A stretch of 64,000 nucleotides of DNA from Cyclaneusma minus. Lineage: Eukaryota > Ascomycota > Leotiomycetes > Marthamycetales > Marthamycetaceae. Under the pieces are notes generated by a model that made no database searches, was not told where the DNA came from, and saw nothing but the letters and a program-made list of their open reading frames with translations. Both the position numbers and the translations under genes were made by a program. Location of the stretch: NCBI GenBank assembly GCA_037179335.1, contig JAKZHN010000035.1, positions 124,001 to 188,000 of the forward strand, given 5' to 3'. Positions 34,506 to 45,258 of the stretch are shown here, in pieces. The stretch's first letter is position 1; each line of letters opens with the position of its first letter.

Positions 34506-36528
34506 ATGGCAGATGCTATCCCCGCCGCTCAGCTGGCCAGCTCCGAACCCGACGGTAGGGCAGATGGCCAGAGACCTCCCAAGAAGTTCGTGGGCTGTTC
34601 CCCCATCAGCGAGTACGAGCTTGGGGAGAAGCTGGGTGAAGGTACCTTTGGGCAAGTCACATCCCATCCTCTGATTCGTGTCCCATTGCTAACTGTACAC
34701 GTTCAGTGTGGTATTCCGCGCCCGATGCAAGAAGAATGGCGCCGACGTCGCAATGAAAAGGATCATCAAACACGACGAGAAGGACGGCTTCCCAATCACG
34801 GCCCTGCGAGAGATCAAGCTGCTCAAACTGCTATCTCATCCAAATGTTCTGCAGCTAGTGGAGATGGTCGTCGAGCCGCCCATCAAACGTGAGGACACTG
34901 GAAGCCCCGTGTATATGCCAATTGATTGCTGACTCTCCTAGCCGATAAACGCAAGCGCGCCTACATGTACATGGTCACTCCATACATGGACCACGATCTC
35001 TCTGGCCTGCTGGAAAATCCAAATGTCCATTTCACTGAGCCGCAGATCAAATGTTACATGCAACAGCTGCTTGAAGGTCTTCGGTACATCCACGACAACC
35101 AGATATTACATCGAGACATGAAGGCTGCCAACCTGCTCATCAACAACAAGGGCATCTTGCAGATCGCCGATTTTGGTCTTGCGCGCCATTATGATGGGCC
35201 TGTCCCTCGCGCAGGGTGCGGTGGAGGAGAAGCCCGCCGTGACTACACCACCCTCGTCGTCACGCGCTGGTACCGTCCACCAGAGCTTCTCCTGCATTTG
35301 AGAAGGTACACGACAGCTATTGATCTATGGGGTGTCGGGTAGGCAATTGTGATCCCTTTTTCACTTCTACGATTGCTGACTTCTATTAGCTGTATCTTTG
35401 GCGAGATGCTCACGGGTCGACCTATCATGACTGGCGACAGCGATATTAGGCAACTGCACATGATATTTGACCTAGTTGGAACCCCCACAGAAGAAACGAT
35501 GCCCGGCTGGCGCAAACTCCCAGGAGCTGCGGAACTGACATTACAGTCTAAGCCACCCACGCTCCCACAACGCTTCAGAGAGTATGTACTGATGTCTGTG
35601 TGAAGTTACTTGTGCTAATCGTAGTAGGTATGGATCAGGAGCAATATCTCTGCTCAATGAGCTCATGAGATTGGACTGGCGCAAACGAATCAATGCCATC
35701 GACGCACTGGAGCATCCCTATTTCAAGAACGAGCCATATCCTGCTCAACCACACGAACTCCCGACATTTGAAGCTTCTCATGAGTTTGACCGCCAAAGGT
35801 TCAGACAGGAGAAGGCAGCTCGTCCACCAGCCCCGAAGGGGGGTACTGTTGGCATGGGTCCTAATGGAGGCTGGGGTGGCGAAGATAATCGGGGAGGCAA
35901 CGCTGGGTTTGGCAATGGCCATGGTGATTATGGTGGAGTCAACCGTGCGCATCAAAATGTTAGCCGCCATCCTCCTCCTCAGAGAGGTCACAGAAATGGT
36001 GTGGCCCATCCACCACCAGTCCACGACCGCCAACCTGCATGGGCAAGAAACGCCCCTAGGAACGAGTCGAGGCCACCTCCGCCACCCAGAGGCCCGCCCC
36101 CCAATGCGCATTGGGGAGGACCAGGTGATGGATCATGGTCGGACCGAACAGACGGGCACCGCGACAGGGATCGGGATATGGATCGGGATCGTGGATACCC
36201 GCGCAATCGTGGAGTAGGTCCACCAAGGCCTCCAGCAGATATCGACACTTACATCCCGAGCTATGGTCCTGACTCGGGGCGACGGGACGACCGTCCATTA
36301 CCAAGAGACGACCGTGCGTTACCACCACGACCCCGCGACGACCGACCCCGTGATGACCGACGGCGATGGGATGATCGCGAAGACCGTGGCAAAATAGGAA
36401 GAGATCGCGACAGGCTTGATTATGACGATAGGATGCGTGTGAGGGGCGCACATAGTCGAAGTCGAAGTCCTATGCGAGAGCGGGAGTGGGATCGGGATAT
36501 GGATCGTGATCGCGGATATCGACGATAA
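34506..36528 (+). CDS. BUR1: Cyclin-dependent kinase Bur1/CDK9 (P-TEFb type)
   Basis: Five exons (34506-34651, 34707-34888, 34942-35338, 35390-35581, 35628-36528) give 605 residues. Bur1/CDK9 phosphorylates Spt5 and the RNA polymerase II tail during elongation. Kinase landmarks: glycine loop LGEGTFGVV (43-51); the exact CDK9 PITALRE helix (78-84); [10 protein letters not shown] from H166; DFG at 186-188; T-loop [17 protein letters not shown]. The C-terminal 250 residues are Gly/Pro-rich and then Asp/Arg-rich ([25 protein letters not shown]). Intron 1 (34652-34706) begins with GC (gcaagt), so the gene has a GC-AG intron; it restores FGVVFRARC exactly. The other introns are GT-AG. Confidence 0.95.
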
Positions 36529-36821
36529 TTTGTGTGAAAGGTATTGCGGCGGGTCTGGGCTTGTTTGCGGGCGAGGCGTACTGGCATGGCAGGGGGTTGA
36601 CTGGAATACCTTCTCGTAGCGTCTCAGGCGTTTCGGGACAGCGGCCAGACCATTATGAGTCTGAGGTATGTTGAGTCTGCCGAGGTACAATGGGCGACAC
36701 AGCACATAGGCCGTTGTGTTTGCGCTAGTTAACGCCTTCAAAAATACATGATGGGCTTCGAAATGAGAAGATTCTTTAATGCTGTAGCTGACCTTCCCTA
36801 CCATTGACGTGTGCTCCTAAA

Positions 36822-37420
36822 TCAAAACTCGTCCGAATCATCAAACTCTTCGAGAATGGTCTGCGACAACAAGCCAGGCTTCCCACTGTCTGTCTCGATC
36901 CATTCGCCATGGCTCTGCCCTGAGAAGTCGTCTAGCCGACCCAAGCCAGCACTCGTTGGCGGCGTGAGGTAATTCTGCTGGCTCTCGGATTTCTGCTCCT
37001 CGCTGTGCGGTTTAATCGCTGCCTTCTCGGATTTGGACGAAGCACCTCCTCCTCCGCCAAGATCGAAGATGACGATGAAGAAGCTGGAACAGAGGTAGAG
37101 AATGAGACCCGTAAAGAGGCCAATCAGTGCGGCGATGCCGAGGTAGATGTAGAGTGTCTAGAAAGTTTGTTAGGAAATTTCGGAGGGCCGCAGAGGCTTG
37201 GGAAAGGGGAAGGAGGTGGTTTATGTACTTCAAATTTGCCTAGGAGACGGACAGGCACGAAGAGGGCGTGGAGGGCGTAGTGGAGGAGGTGGAGAATGGG
37301 CGATAGGGTGAGGAGGATAAGGTTGGTTAGGTAGAGGAATGGGAGGACTATGTAGTAGAGGGGCGTGGTCCAGGCCATGGCGGATGGTTGTTGGATTGTT
37401 GCGGTTTGGGTGCCGTCCAT
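36822..37420 (-). CDS. Small membrane protein of unknown function
   Basis: Two exons, 37420-37229 and 37157-36822, with a 71-nt intron (gtacat...ctttctag), give 175 residues. Hydrophobic segments: LYYIVLPFLYLTNLILLTLS, then HLLHYALHALFVPVRLL, and after the intron LGIAALIGLFTGLILYLC followed by SSFFIVIFDL, so two or three membrane passes. The remaining 75 residues are hydrophilic, begin with a glycine run and end in an acidic tail (ILEEFDDSDEF). I do not recognise the family. It converges with BUR1, their stops being 293 bp apart. The clean splice and amphipathic layout argue that it is real. Confidence 0.75.
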
Positions 37421-38277
37421 GCGATTGAGGGTTTGAACTTCAATGGAGCTCGATGGATTTCAGCAGGGAGGAGCTTTGGGAGAGGCAACTTGGGGAAAGC
37501 GACTTGAAGAAAGCGACTCGAGAGTTGAGCGAAGCTCGGGATTTGAGATTGCAATCACTCTATAACATAATTGGAGTCTGAATGTTCAGTTGTACCCGCA
37601 GCCCAGGTGTTTCGCTGGAAGCTGTTAGTGTAGTGATGTCGTTGTCTGGGTCAGTGAGCTTGCCATGTGGCTTGGGGTGTGGCTTGGTTAAGGTTAAGGT
37701 ACCTGAAGAGGTATGTTATATCAAGTATATAAAATGCTTAGATAGCCAACCCATCTCTTGCTGATTTTTAGATCACTATTGTCAGACCCTTGAACAGGGA
37801 GAATGGCCAATGGCCCATCCTGATTAGCGAAACGGCTTCCGGAGTCACAAGAATATTGAAATGAAAGGGAGTTGGCAAGTGACGACGATGGGAGTTGTTG
37901 CCTATGTTGGTCGGCTCCGCTCCAGAGCAACATATGCGAATTCAGATTGGCGCTTTATTCATGCATAAGTTCCTCAGGCACGCATAATCGAGGGGCGCAT
38001 AACTCCATGAACCTACCCAAAGGTACATCGGCGCTCGTGCATACAAGTCCATCAGGCATTCTTTCAAGCACGCTTGCCGATGACAACCTCGACAAGCCCG
38101 GCTCCATAACTTACCAGAGGCTCTCCCGTTTATAAAGCAGAAGGCGCATACTCCCATGGTCTGATCCGCGCACCAACGCCAAGCTCATCCAGCTTTCGAC
38201 TCGAGAGCCCTGATATCAACCTCCCGGTCCGCCCACCTACTATTCCTCCAACCCCTGCGAGCCTTGCCACCGCCGAC
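37421..38277. other. Divergent intergenic region (membrane protein / calcineurin B)
   Basis: Two promoters; no gene seen. The 5' UTR of calcineurin B is CT-rich and ends gccgac-ATG. Confidence 0.5.
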
Positions 38278-39044
38278 ATGGGAAATACCAGCAGTACTGT
38301 GCTTGAGAACATAGTGCAGGGCTCCAACTGTGCGTTTGCTGTCTGTCGCAACTCTTTCAGAAGCTAATCCAGATACAGTCGATCGAGATGAGGTTGAACG
38401 CCTGCGCAAGAGGTTCATGAAGCTGGATAAGGTGCGCCTCCAGTCTTGTAGAGATGTACTTCGGACGGCTCGCTCACGCATCTTCACAGGACAACTCGGG
38501 AACCATCGAACGCGAAGAATTCCTCAGCCTTCCCCAGATCTCCTCCAACCCCTTAGCGACCCGGTCCGTCTCATCCTCACACTCCTTCCCACTACGTGGA
38601 CTGACACAGCAGCTACAGAATGATCGCCATCTTCGACGAAGACGGTGGCGGTGACGTCGATTTCCAGGAATTCGTCTCGGGCCTCAGCGCCTTCTCCAGC
38701 AAAGGCAACAAGGAGCAAAAGTTGCGCTTCGCCTTCAAAGTCTACGACATCGATCGCGACGGCTATATTAGCAACGGCGAGCTGTTTATTGTGCTGAAGA
38801 TGATGGTGGGGAGCAATTTGAAGGATCAGCAGCTGCAGCAGATTGTGGACAAGACGATCATGGAGGCCGATCTGGATGGGGACGGGAAGATTAGCTTCGA
38901 AGAGTTCACGAAGATGGTGGAGAACACGGACGTTAGCATGAGCATGACGCTAGGTACGATCCCCCTTTTCTTGCGGAGCCGTGTGTTGAGACGGCTGGAC
39001 GTTACGAGAGCTGTGCTGACTGGCGGTTTGCAGATCAATTCTGA
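38278..39044 (+). CDS. CNB1: Calcineurin regulatory subunit B
   Basis: Five exons (38278-38329, 38379-38431, 38490-38563, 38619-38953, 39034-39044) give 174 residues, the standard length. It is the Ca2+-binding subunit of the calcineurin phosphatase. [10 protein letters not shown] carries an N-myristoylation site at Gly2. Four EF-hands are visible: [12 protein letters not shown] (34-45), [12 protein letters not shown] (66-77), [12 protein letters not shown] and [12 protein letters not shown]. The last exon is only 11 nt (coding DQF and stop) behind an 80-nt intron; without it the frame would run on into unrelated sequence, so gene models here are easily wrong. Confidence 0.95.
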
Positions 39045-40186
39045 GCCGAGAGAATACATCGCGCAATCCATGAAGCAAGATCAGGGGCGCAGATGAGTAA
39101 TTGCGTCTTTTTAGCACAGCCTTGCTTTTGGTGATACTTGGGAGTGAAAGGGGTCATCGGTCCGGCGCTTTCTCTTTTGACTCGCCAACTATTTTTCTCT
39201 CTTGATCCACCATTTTCACTGGTGGCCAAAACCGAACATTTCAAGTAAGGCATTTTCGACTCATTTAAAGCGAACCACTCTGCAATAATGCAACTGTTGA
39301 TCGATGTCGAAACAATATACAGAGTATGGCCTTGAACTCATTTCGTAACTCTTTCCCTGTTCTTCACTATTTCCATCCTGGTTTCAATTTTTCCGAGCCC
39401 TACGACGATCATCTTCTACTATCGAAAATCTCTGGGGATATTTCAGTTCTATGTGGCCGTAGAGCAAGCAGCCTTAGCATGGCCAGGCTCTGTACTTTAT
39501 ATATCTACCATATACCTATCTTCAGCGCTAACACTTGAACTTTCACGACAGGCATATCCAAAGGCCAGGAGTCCATAAACGTCTAACTAGATGCTGATAC
39601 ACGTATACATGTGGAGAGACCGCCCCCACCAGCAGCCGTCCCCGTACCTTCTCAACGAGGAAGTCGCCCTCCCGTCCCTTCCTTTCTCGCAACCCCCGCC
39701 ACGCCACTGTCTCCTCTCCTTCCGCAGGACCTATAGTTCGAAACTGGCAGCCAATAAGCATTGCTGGTGCAGCGGTATGATCTTGACATGATGAGACAAA
39801 AATGAAACTGGGAGCCTTCCGAAGTTATAACTGATCGGATCGCTGAAATATCATGCCTGGCAAGCTTCAAGTGAAGCACGCATCTCAAAAAGAGAAGAAG
39901 GGCATCGGACATTTGAACCCCGGACATTGCGCCAGTGGCTCCTCAAAGCTCACTCCTCCCCTCCCAGGTAAAGTCCGGCAGCAATTAGGATCCTACGTTT
40001 GTCATTTTGGACGGCAGAACATTTGAGACTTCGACTTTGAGTGATGAGAATGTGCAGCAAGGCTGTAATCCTGACGCAATGTTCCGCATATACTATCCGT
40101 CAATTACCAGCATATTGGCATTTCTTTGGGACAATGTCAATGGGGTGGGCAAAGAATCTTTCTGGAATCGATGACTGGACACACGG
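39045..40186. other. Gene-poor intergenic region
   Basis: AT-rich sequence after calcineurin B; no supportable ORF. A B-box-like sequence on the minus strand near 39913-39922 has no pairing acceptor stem. Confidence 0.5.
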
Positions 40187-40377
40187 AGGTATGGTTATAA
40201 GTGTAAGTTGGCATTTTTCTTTCAGTTCTGTTGGCACAATGGTATTATTTGAACATCAAGTCTGCAAAGCCTTGTGTTCGATACCTGTGGCGGGCACTGG
40301 GGGCTAGAAAAAAACTTCGGAAGGCTCCATGGAAGGCTCTGGGGAAGTAAGCAGAAGCAGGGACACTTTTTTTGCCA
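40187..40377 (+). mobile_element. tRNA-derived SINE-like unit, copy 1
   Basis: About 190 bp: ataagtgtaagttggcat leader, A-box-like tgttggcacaatggta (about 40229), B-box-like tgttcgatacc (40275-40285), gcactggggg, an A-run, cggaagg and a T-run tail gcagggacacttttttt. The copy at 40572 has the same parts in the same order at about 80% identity by eye. The acceptor stem does not close, so it is not a working tRNA. It is a pol III-type repeat by its two boxes and T-run, which is inference. Confidence 0.6.
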
Positions 40378-40571
40378 GTATTTTTACGGACTCCATTTCA
40401 GCAAATCGTTTCGGTGATTACCTAATTTTGAGAGTAAGGCCTAAGGACAGATTCGTTAGAAGAAGGCGCAAACTTTTCTTTTTGCAGTGTCTCTTTTTAG
40501 CAGCTTTGTTTTTGGCAGTCCTCTAGGACCGACTTCAGGGAATGAACAACTTCGACGCACTGCGAACGAGA

Positions 40572-40755
40572 GGCCTGGATATAAGTGTAAATTGGCATAA
40601 TTTTCTCGGTTCTGTTGGCACAATGGTATCATGTGAACATTATGTCTGTAAGGTCTTATGTTCGATACCTTCAGTGAGCACTGGGGGCAAAAAAAAAAAA
40701 CTCGGAAGGGTCCAGATTAGTGGGATTGGATCAAAAGCAGGGACACTTTTTTTGG
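40572..40755 (+). mobile_element. tRNA-derived SINE-like unit, copy 2
   Basis: Second copy in direct orientation, 385 bp downstream of copy 1: ataagtgtaaattggcat, ttctgttggcacaatggtat, tgttcgatacc (40659-40669), gcactgggggc followed by twelve A, cggaaggg, and gcagggacacttttttt. Differences from copy 1 are mostly C/T and G/A, as drift or repeat-induced mutation would give. Confidence 0.6.
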
Positions 40756-41267
40756 TGGTGCTCTTTTGGATCCTTTCCGATTGCAATGGTTCAGTAGAAG
40801 CAAGGTCTGGTTAGTGGTTACTACCATTACAAGCTAGGTCTGTATTCTATCCAGATTCATGCTTACCGGTCGAAATATGGACGGGACTGATCCAAATAGT
40901 TCAATTTCCCATTAGCTTCATCTATCCGCACAATCCGGCTTGTGGTTTTTGGAACTCTTGAACAGTCGTTGAATTTTGTGTATCACAGCATACTCGTAGT
41001 ATCATCTCCTTCATTCCGGAAAACTCAATGCAACCGCGGTCCAGCATGCAGCCTCAAATAATCCCATGCCATTCAATTCATCGCTTGAACATAATCATAT
41101 TCCGCATCCACAACCCTGGTTTTCAGCCAAACTCTGGGTTTTTAGTTCCGCTTCAACGCCTCGACCTTGCACATTCCCAGCTGTATATCCCTGCTCGCAG
41201 AATCCCATAGGGCCATCAGCAGCATAAGCTCTACCTCCATGTTATCATACTCCGCCCGTCCATCCAG
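40756..41267. other. Intergenic, no gene seen
   Basis: AT-rich sequence between the SINE-like copies and the 3' end of the orphan ORF. Confidence 0.45.
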
Positions 41268-41690
41268 TCACATCTCCTGCGGCTTCATCTTGCATACAAA
41301 AACATCGCCATTATGAGTGTCTCTCTCACCACGACTGATCAATGTGGAGACGTTTGAGTGTTGACACAAATCTTCGGCGGGTTGTAGGAGAAAGGGACAG
41401 TAGAGTCCGTTGCAGGAAGGATAGGAGGCTGATGTGAGGTTGATGAGTTGGCAGCCGCCTAGCTTTCCGGACGGCCAGTATTCACTGAGGTCAGGAACAC
41501 GGCCGAGAGCGAAGGTGACAAAGTGGTGGGAGCCGGGGTGGGCGGGTATGGTGCCGTGGAGGCGGAGATGGGGGACGCCGATGGCGGGTATGTGTAAGCA
41601 CTGGATGATGGCGTGTGGCGGGGTGGAGAATGGTGTTTCTAATGCTGGCCAGCCAAGGAGAGACCAGAATGCGGATGATGTGGCTGGCAT
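41268..41690 (-). CDS. Hypothetical protein, 140 residues
   Basis: Single exon starting in a good fungal context (catcaacaac-ATG), with CA-rich 5' UTR-like sequence before it and an aataaaag TATA-like element about 120 bp upstream. The protein starts MPATSSAFWSLLGWPALETP, has no signal peptide and holds six cysteines in its last two thirds (for example SYPSCNGLYCPF). I recognise no domain. It is either a small orphan gene or a chance ORF. Pyrimidine-rich third positions in the first half favour coding. Confidence 0.45.
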   Translation of the reverse strand: MPATSSAFWSLLGWPALETPFSTPPHAIIQCLHIPAIGVPHLRLHGTIPAHPGSHHFVTFALGRVPDLSEYWPSGKLGGCQLINLTSASYPSCNGLYCPFLLQPAEDLCQHSNVSTLISRGERDTHNGDVFVCKMKPQEM

Positions 41691-42190
41691 TGTTGTTGAT
41701 GGAGGTATGTGTGGTTTAGTGGTGTGCTATCAGAGGATAGAGATGGTGAGGCAGGTGTCGAGCTCCAGTGGAGCATTGGAGACAGTCTCTGTGGATGGAT
41801 TTACAGGCGACTTTTATTTGCTGTAACCCCGCACCAAAATGACTGAATGGAAACGTAAGGTACTTAACGATTCAGCATGAAGAGCAGTGGCCAGTGATTC
41901 GAAATAAACGAGTTTCTTTCTGTCAATCCAATAACCTAGAACTTCAAACAGGAGATTCCTTCTAGGCCACTTACGGGTTCGCAGAAAAGCTCGTGGTAGT
42001 GGGGGCAAGCCCCTGTTCATTCATTGTAAAACATAAAGCAGAAGCATCGTACCAGTCCAAACATAATTCGTTCAATGCAGTGGTATCTTTCCCAAACTCC
42101 AAACTCCAAACTCCATCGCTATGTCCCTCCTATTCCTCCCTGCATACCAACCATCCCCTTTCACTCCGCCCCCCCCCCCCCCCAGCTCCC
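41691..42190. other. Intergenic with poly-C tract
   Basis: Promoter side of the orphan ORF and 3' side of the G-patch gene. A run of 15 C lies at 42169-42183, just beyond the G-patch stop codon (poly-G in that transcript). Confidence 0.55.
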
Positions 42191-42847
42191 TCACCCACGA
42201 CCACCCAAATACCTCTCCACGTCATCATTCCGATAGAACATCTCCTGTAACCTCTCTCTCTTCTTCTTGTCTCTTTCCTCCAACTTCCTCACCTTGCCCG
42301 CATCTAACTTCACCTCTTTCTCTTTCCGCTTTGGCAGATCTTTCGGTATCACCAATCCCAATCCATGTGTATCCTTTTTCTCTTTCGGCTTTATAGGAAA
42401 TTTTATACCTTCCCCTTTCGCACCCAGACCGACCCGCGCATCCGGGTCCCACCCATACGAACTGAGAATCGAAAGGCCTTTGCGCTTGCGGTCGAGATGC
42501 GAGGGTGGGTGCGAGTGGGTGAGGCAGACTTGGTGGGCTAGGGATGCCTCGTGTGGACGTGTTTTCGCCGCCTCTTCTCCGTCTGCCTCATTTTGTGAAG
42601 GTATTGGCAGTTTGCAGACTTCGCAGAGAGGAGAGTCTTCCTGTGCTGAACCCCCTTGTTTGTCGGATGGTAGGACTAGGCTGAGATAAAAGTCGCCCAT
42701 GGATCGCGACGGGGCGGGCTTGGGAGCTGAAATGCTCTCGGTGGTTGAGGACGAGGGGACGAAGTGGACTCGTTTGCGCTTGATGCCTGCGCCGAAGGCT
42801 CGTTGGTCTTGTAGCGGAATGGTGTACTCATCGTCGTCTTCCTCCAT
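42191..42847 (-). CDS. G-patch domain protein
   Basis: Single exon, 218 residues. An acidic start (MEEDDDEYTIPL) is followed by a disordered Ser/Pro part, a CxxC knuckle (LCEVCKLPI), then a divergent G-patch (SSYGWDPDARVGLGAKGEGI, KFPIKPKEKKDTHGLGLVI) and a Lys/Arg-rich coiled tail. G-patch proteins generally bind and activate DEAH helicases in splicing or ribosome assembly. The CxxC plus C-terminal G-patch resembles the GPANK1 type, which is inference. It is divergent from the reductase at 43116 with 268 bp between. Confidence 0.85.
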   Translation of the reverse strand: MEEDDDEYTIPLQDQRAFGAGIKRKRVHFVPSSSTTESISAPKPAPSRSMGDFYLSLVLPSDKQGGSAQEDSPLCEVCKLPIPSQNEADGEEAAKTRPHEASLAHQVCLTHSHPPSHLDRKRKGLSILSSYGWDPDARVGLGAKGEGIKFPIKPKEKKDTHGLGLVIPKDLPKRKEKEVKLDAGKVRKLEERDKKKRERLQEMFYRNDDVERYLGGRG

Positions 42848-43115
42848 GGCTTCCCGGCACGTCCCTGTGCTAAATCCAAGTCGTGTTGTGGCAAGTTCGA
42901 CGATGTAAAAGTTGAAGTCAGCCAGGATCGAGGTTCAAAAGGTGGGACTGCGATTTGCCGCTAGACTAGCGTACCCCATATTTTGCGCCACAGCGCCACA
43001 ACCAGGCTGGGATCCGACGCGGCGGCCGACAGAAGTCTAAATTTAGCCACGCCCCTAAGAGAGCTTTTGAGATTTCTGAAGCTCTCGACGAACTTCTCTC
43101 TCGTCAAACTTCACG

Positions 43116-44487
43116 ATGCCAATTCCATTCCTCCTGCACGTCATCGAGGAGGGCTGGCCAGACTATGTGACCAACAATGTCTGGTTACTGTGGCCAGCGG
43201 CCAAAATTCTGGCTGTCGTGGCTTTTATCTCCGTCATAAGATGGTACTGCCAGGGCGCAACCAATCCTTCGGAGCGGAACATGCATGGGAAAGTGGTCAT
43301 ATTAACAGTAATCCATTCCTCCTTCATTCACTTTTCTTCATGCTAATTCCATCTGTTAGGGAGGTACATCAGGCATCGGCGCATCCATAGCCCTCTCTCT
43401 CGCCCAACGCGGCGCCCAACTAGTCCTTCTCACCCACCTCCCCCCCTCCGACGCCTTCCTTGTCGACTACGTTGAAGACCTTCGCACCCAAACCAACAAC
43501 GAACTCATCTACGCCGAGCAAGTCGACCTCTCCTCTCTCTATTCCATCCGCCAATTCGCCACAAAATGGATCGACAACGCGCCGCCTCGTCGTCTGGACA
43601 TGATTATTCTGTGCGCTGCTACTCTCACTCCGCCGGGGAAACCGAGGAAGCTTACAAATGAGGGACTCGAGGAAACGTGGATGGTGAACTATCTGGCAAA
43701 TTTCCATTTGCTGAGCATTATGAGTCCGGCGCTGAGAGCGCAGCCGCCGGATCGTGATGTGAGAATTTTATTTGCGAGCTGCCCAAGCTATATTGCGTCG
43801 CCGCCGCTAGAAAGCGTGGAAAAGACACTCGAGGAGAAAGATTGGTCACCAGGCAGAGCATACGCGCAGAGCAAACTCGCATTGATGACTTTCGGCCAAG
43901 CGTACCAAAAACATCTAGACGCATACAAGCGCCCCGACAAAATGCCCATGAACGCACGAGTCGTATTCGTTGATCCGGGCTTTACGAGAACACCCGGAAT
44001 GAGAAGATGGCTTACGAGGGGCACGCTTTGGGGATTGGCAATCTATCTAGGGTTGTGGCAGAGTGTGTGGCTGTTTTTGAAGAGTGCGGATAGGGGCGCC
44101 GAGAGCTTCTTATATGCGGCTATGGATGCAACGCTGGGGAGGGGACATGGTGGGAAGCTGATTAAGGAGTGTAGGGAGATGGATTTTGCGCGCAGGGATG
44201 TGAAGGTTGAGAAGGTGGCGAAGGCCCTGTGGGAGGGGAGTGATAAGTTGATTGAGAGGGTGGAGAGGGAAGAGGCGGTTAAGAGGGCGTGGTTAAAGAA
44301 GGAGGAGGAAGAGAGGGCGAAGATGAAGGGGGATAAGGGAGGTGAGAAGAAGGATGACAGTACTGCCGAAAAGGCTGGCAAAGCGAATGGGGCTGCTGCG
44401 AAAGTGGAAGAGCTTTCTGAGAAGACTGAGAAATCTGAAAAGGGGGCGGAAGGGAAGAAGTCTCGGCGTGCCCGCAAGAAGGCCTGA
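43116..44487 (+). CDS. Membrane-anchored short-chain dehydrogenase/reductase
   Basis: Two exons, 43116-43307 and 43360-44487, with a 52-nt intron, give 439 residues. An N-terminal membrane segment (LLWPAAKILAVVAFISVIRW) precedes the Rossmann motif ILTGGTSGIGASIALSL, which is split by the intron. The catalytic Tyr-x3-Lys is AYAQSKLAL; DPGFTRTPGMRRW follows. The last 90 residues are a Lys/Glu-rich tail ending KKSRRARKKA. This layout matches lipid-droplet/ER reductases such as yeast Env9 (retinol-dehydrogenase-like); the substrate is unknown. Confidence 0.88.
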
Positions 44488-45258
44488 ACGGGGCCGCGAT
44501 ATAAATCGACAGAACATGCACATATACATAGAGTCAATGAAACCAGACGTGCAACTACCTACACATGGCATGTCTCCTTGTTCATTTCTTTCCCATGAGA
44601 TTCCACACAACCAGTGCACGCGGATTCGGTGATACCGTGATAGATCCAACTCGGTATTTTCAATGCTTACAGGAGCGGGACCAGGAAGTAGGAGGAGCGG
44701 GAGGGAGAAGTGGGAGGAACTGATGTGCAACAAAGCTTCCGAAGACTCGGGTGGAAGAAGAGGAATAAGTGGAGGAGGTGGAGGAGATGCTGAAGTGTGC
44801 TTTTCTGTGTTTTGTCAACTTCAATGTTGTTCGAACCATCTCCTATGTAACAATACGACTGAGATACAATTCCAAGAAGACGATATCAGGGCTAGGAAAT
44901 CAATGAATTAAGTATACTGTGAAAGCAAGGTAAGGTAACTACGCAGAAGGATTTGACTAGAGTAAGAGTGGAAGATGCGAGGTTGAGACTGACTGGGTAT
45001 GACATGAGTGGGATACTCTTACTCTTTGACAAGATATCAACGTCCTGCGGATCTACCAAGCAGCCGAACTTGCCAAATACTGTGCCATCCTCAAAGATAG
45101 AATTGAAGCAGCAACTTGCGGGCATGGTATTGCAAAAGCCACAGAACTCCCAAATTAAGAGGATAAGATCTGGTTGATTGTATCCAAGCCGAGTTTCCCA
45201 GTTCTGTTATATTGCTTCCATATACGTCCTCACATATTCCTATTTCCTCCACATCTGC
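44488..45258. other. Intergenic; a cysteine-containing open frame without a start
   Basis: Holds the 3' UTR of the reductase. On the minus strand at about 45152-45034 a frame reads EFCGFCNTMPASCCF and ends at a good donor-like gtaagag. It has no ATG and I could not join it in frame to the secreted protein at 45588. Confidence 0.4.

Noticed and set aside
39890..39960. B-box-like sequence on the minus strand (ggggttcaaatgtcc)
   Set aside because: The T stem has a mismatch and no acceptor stem or A box could be paired; not called as tRNA.
42124..42689. Plus-strand frames over the G-patch gene and its 3' flank
   Set aside because: Pro/Ser/Phe-rich shadows of the minus-strand coding sequence and of the poly-C tract.
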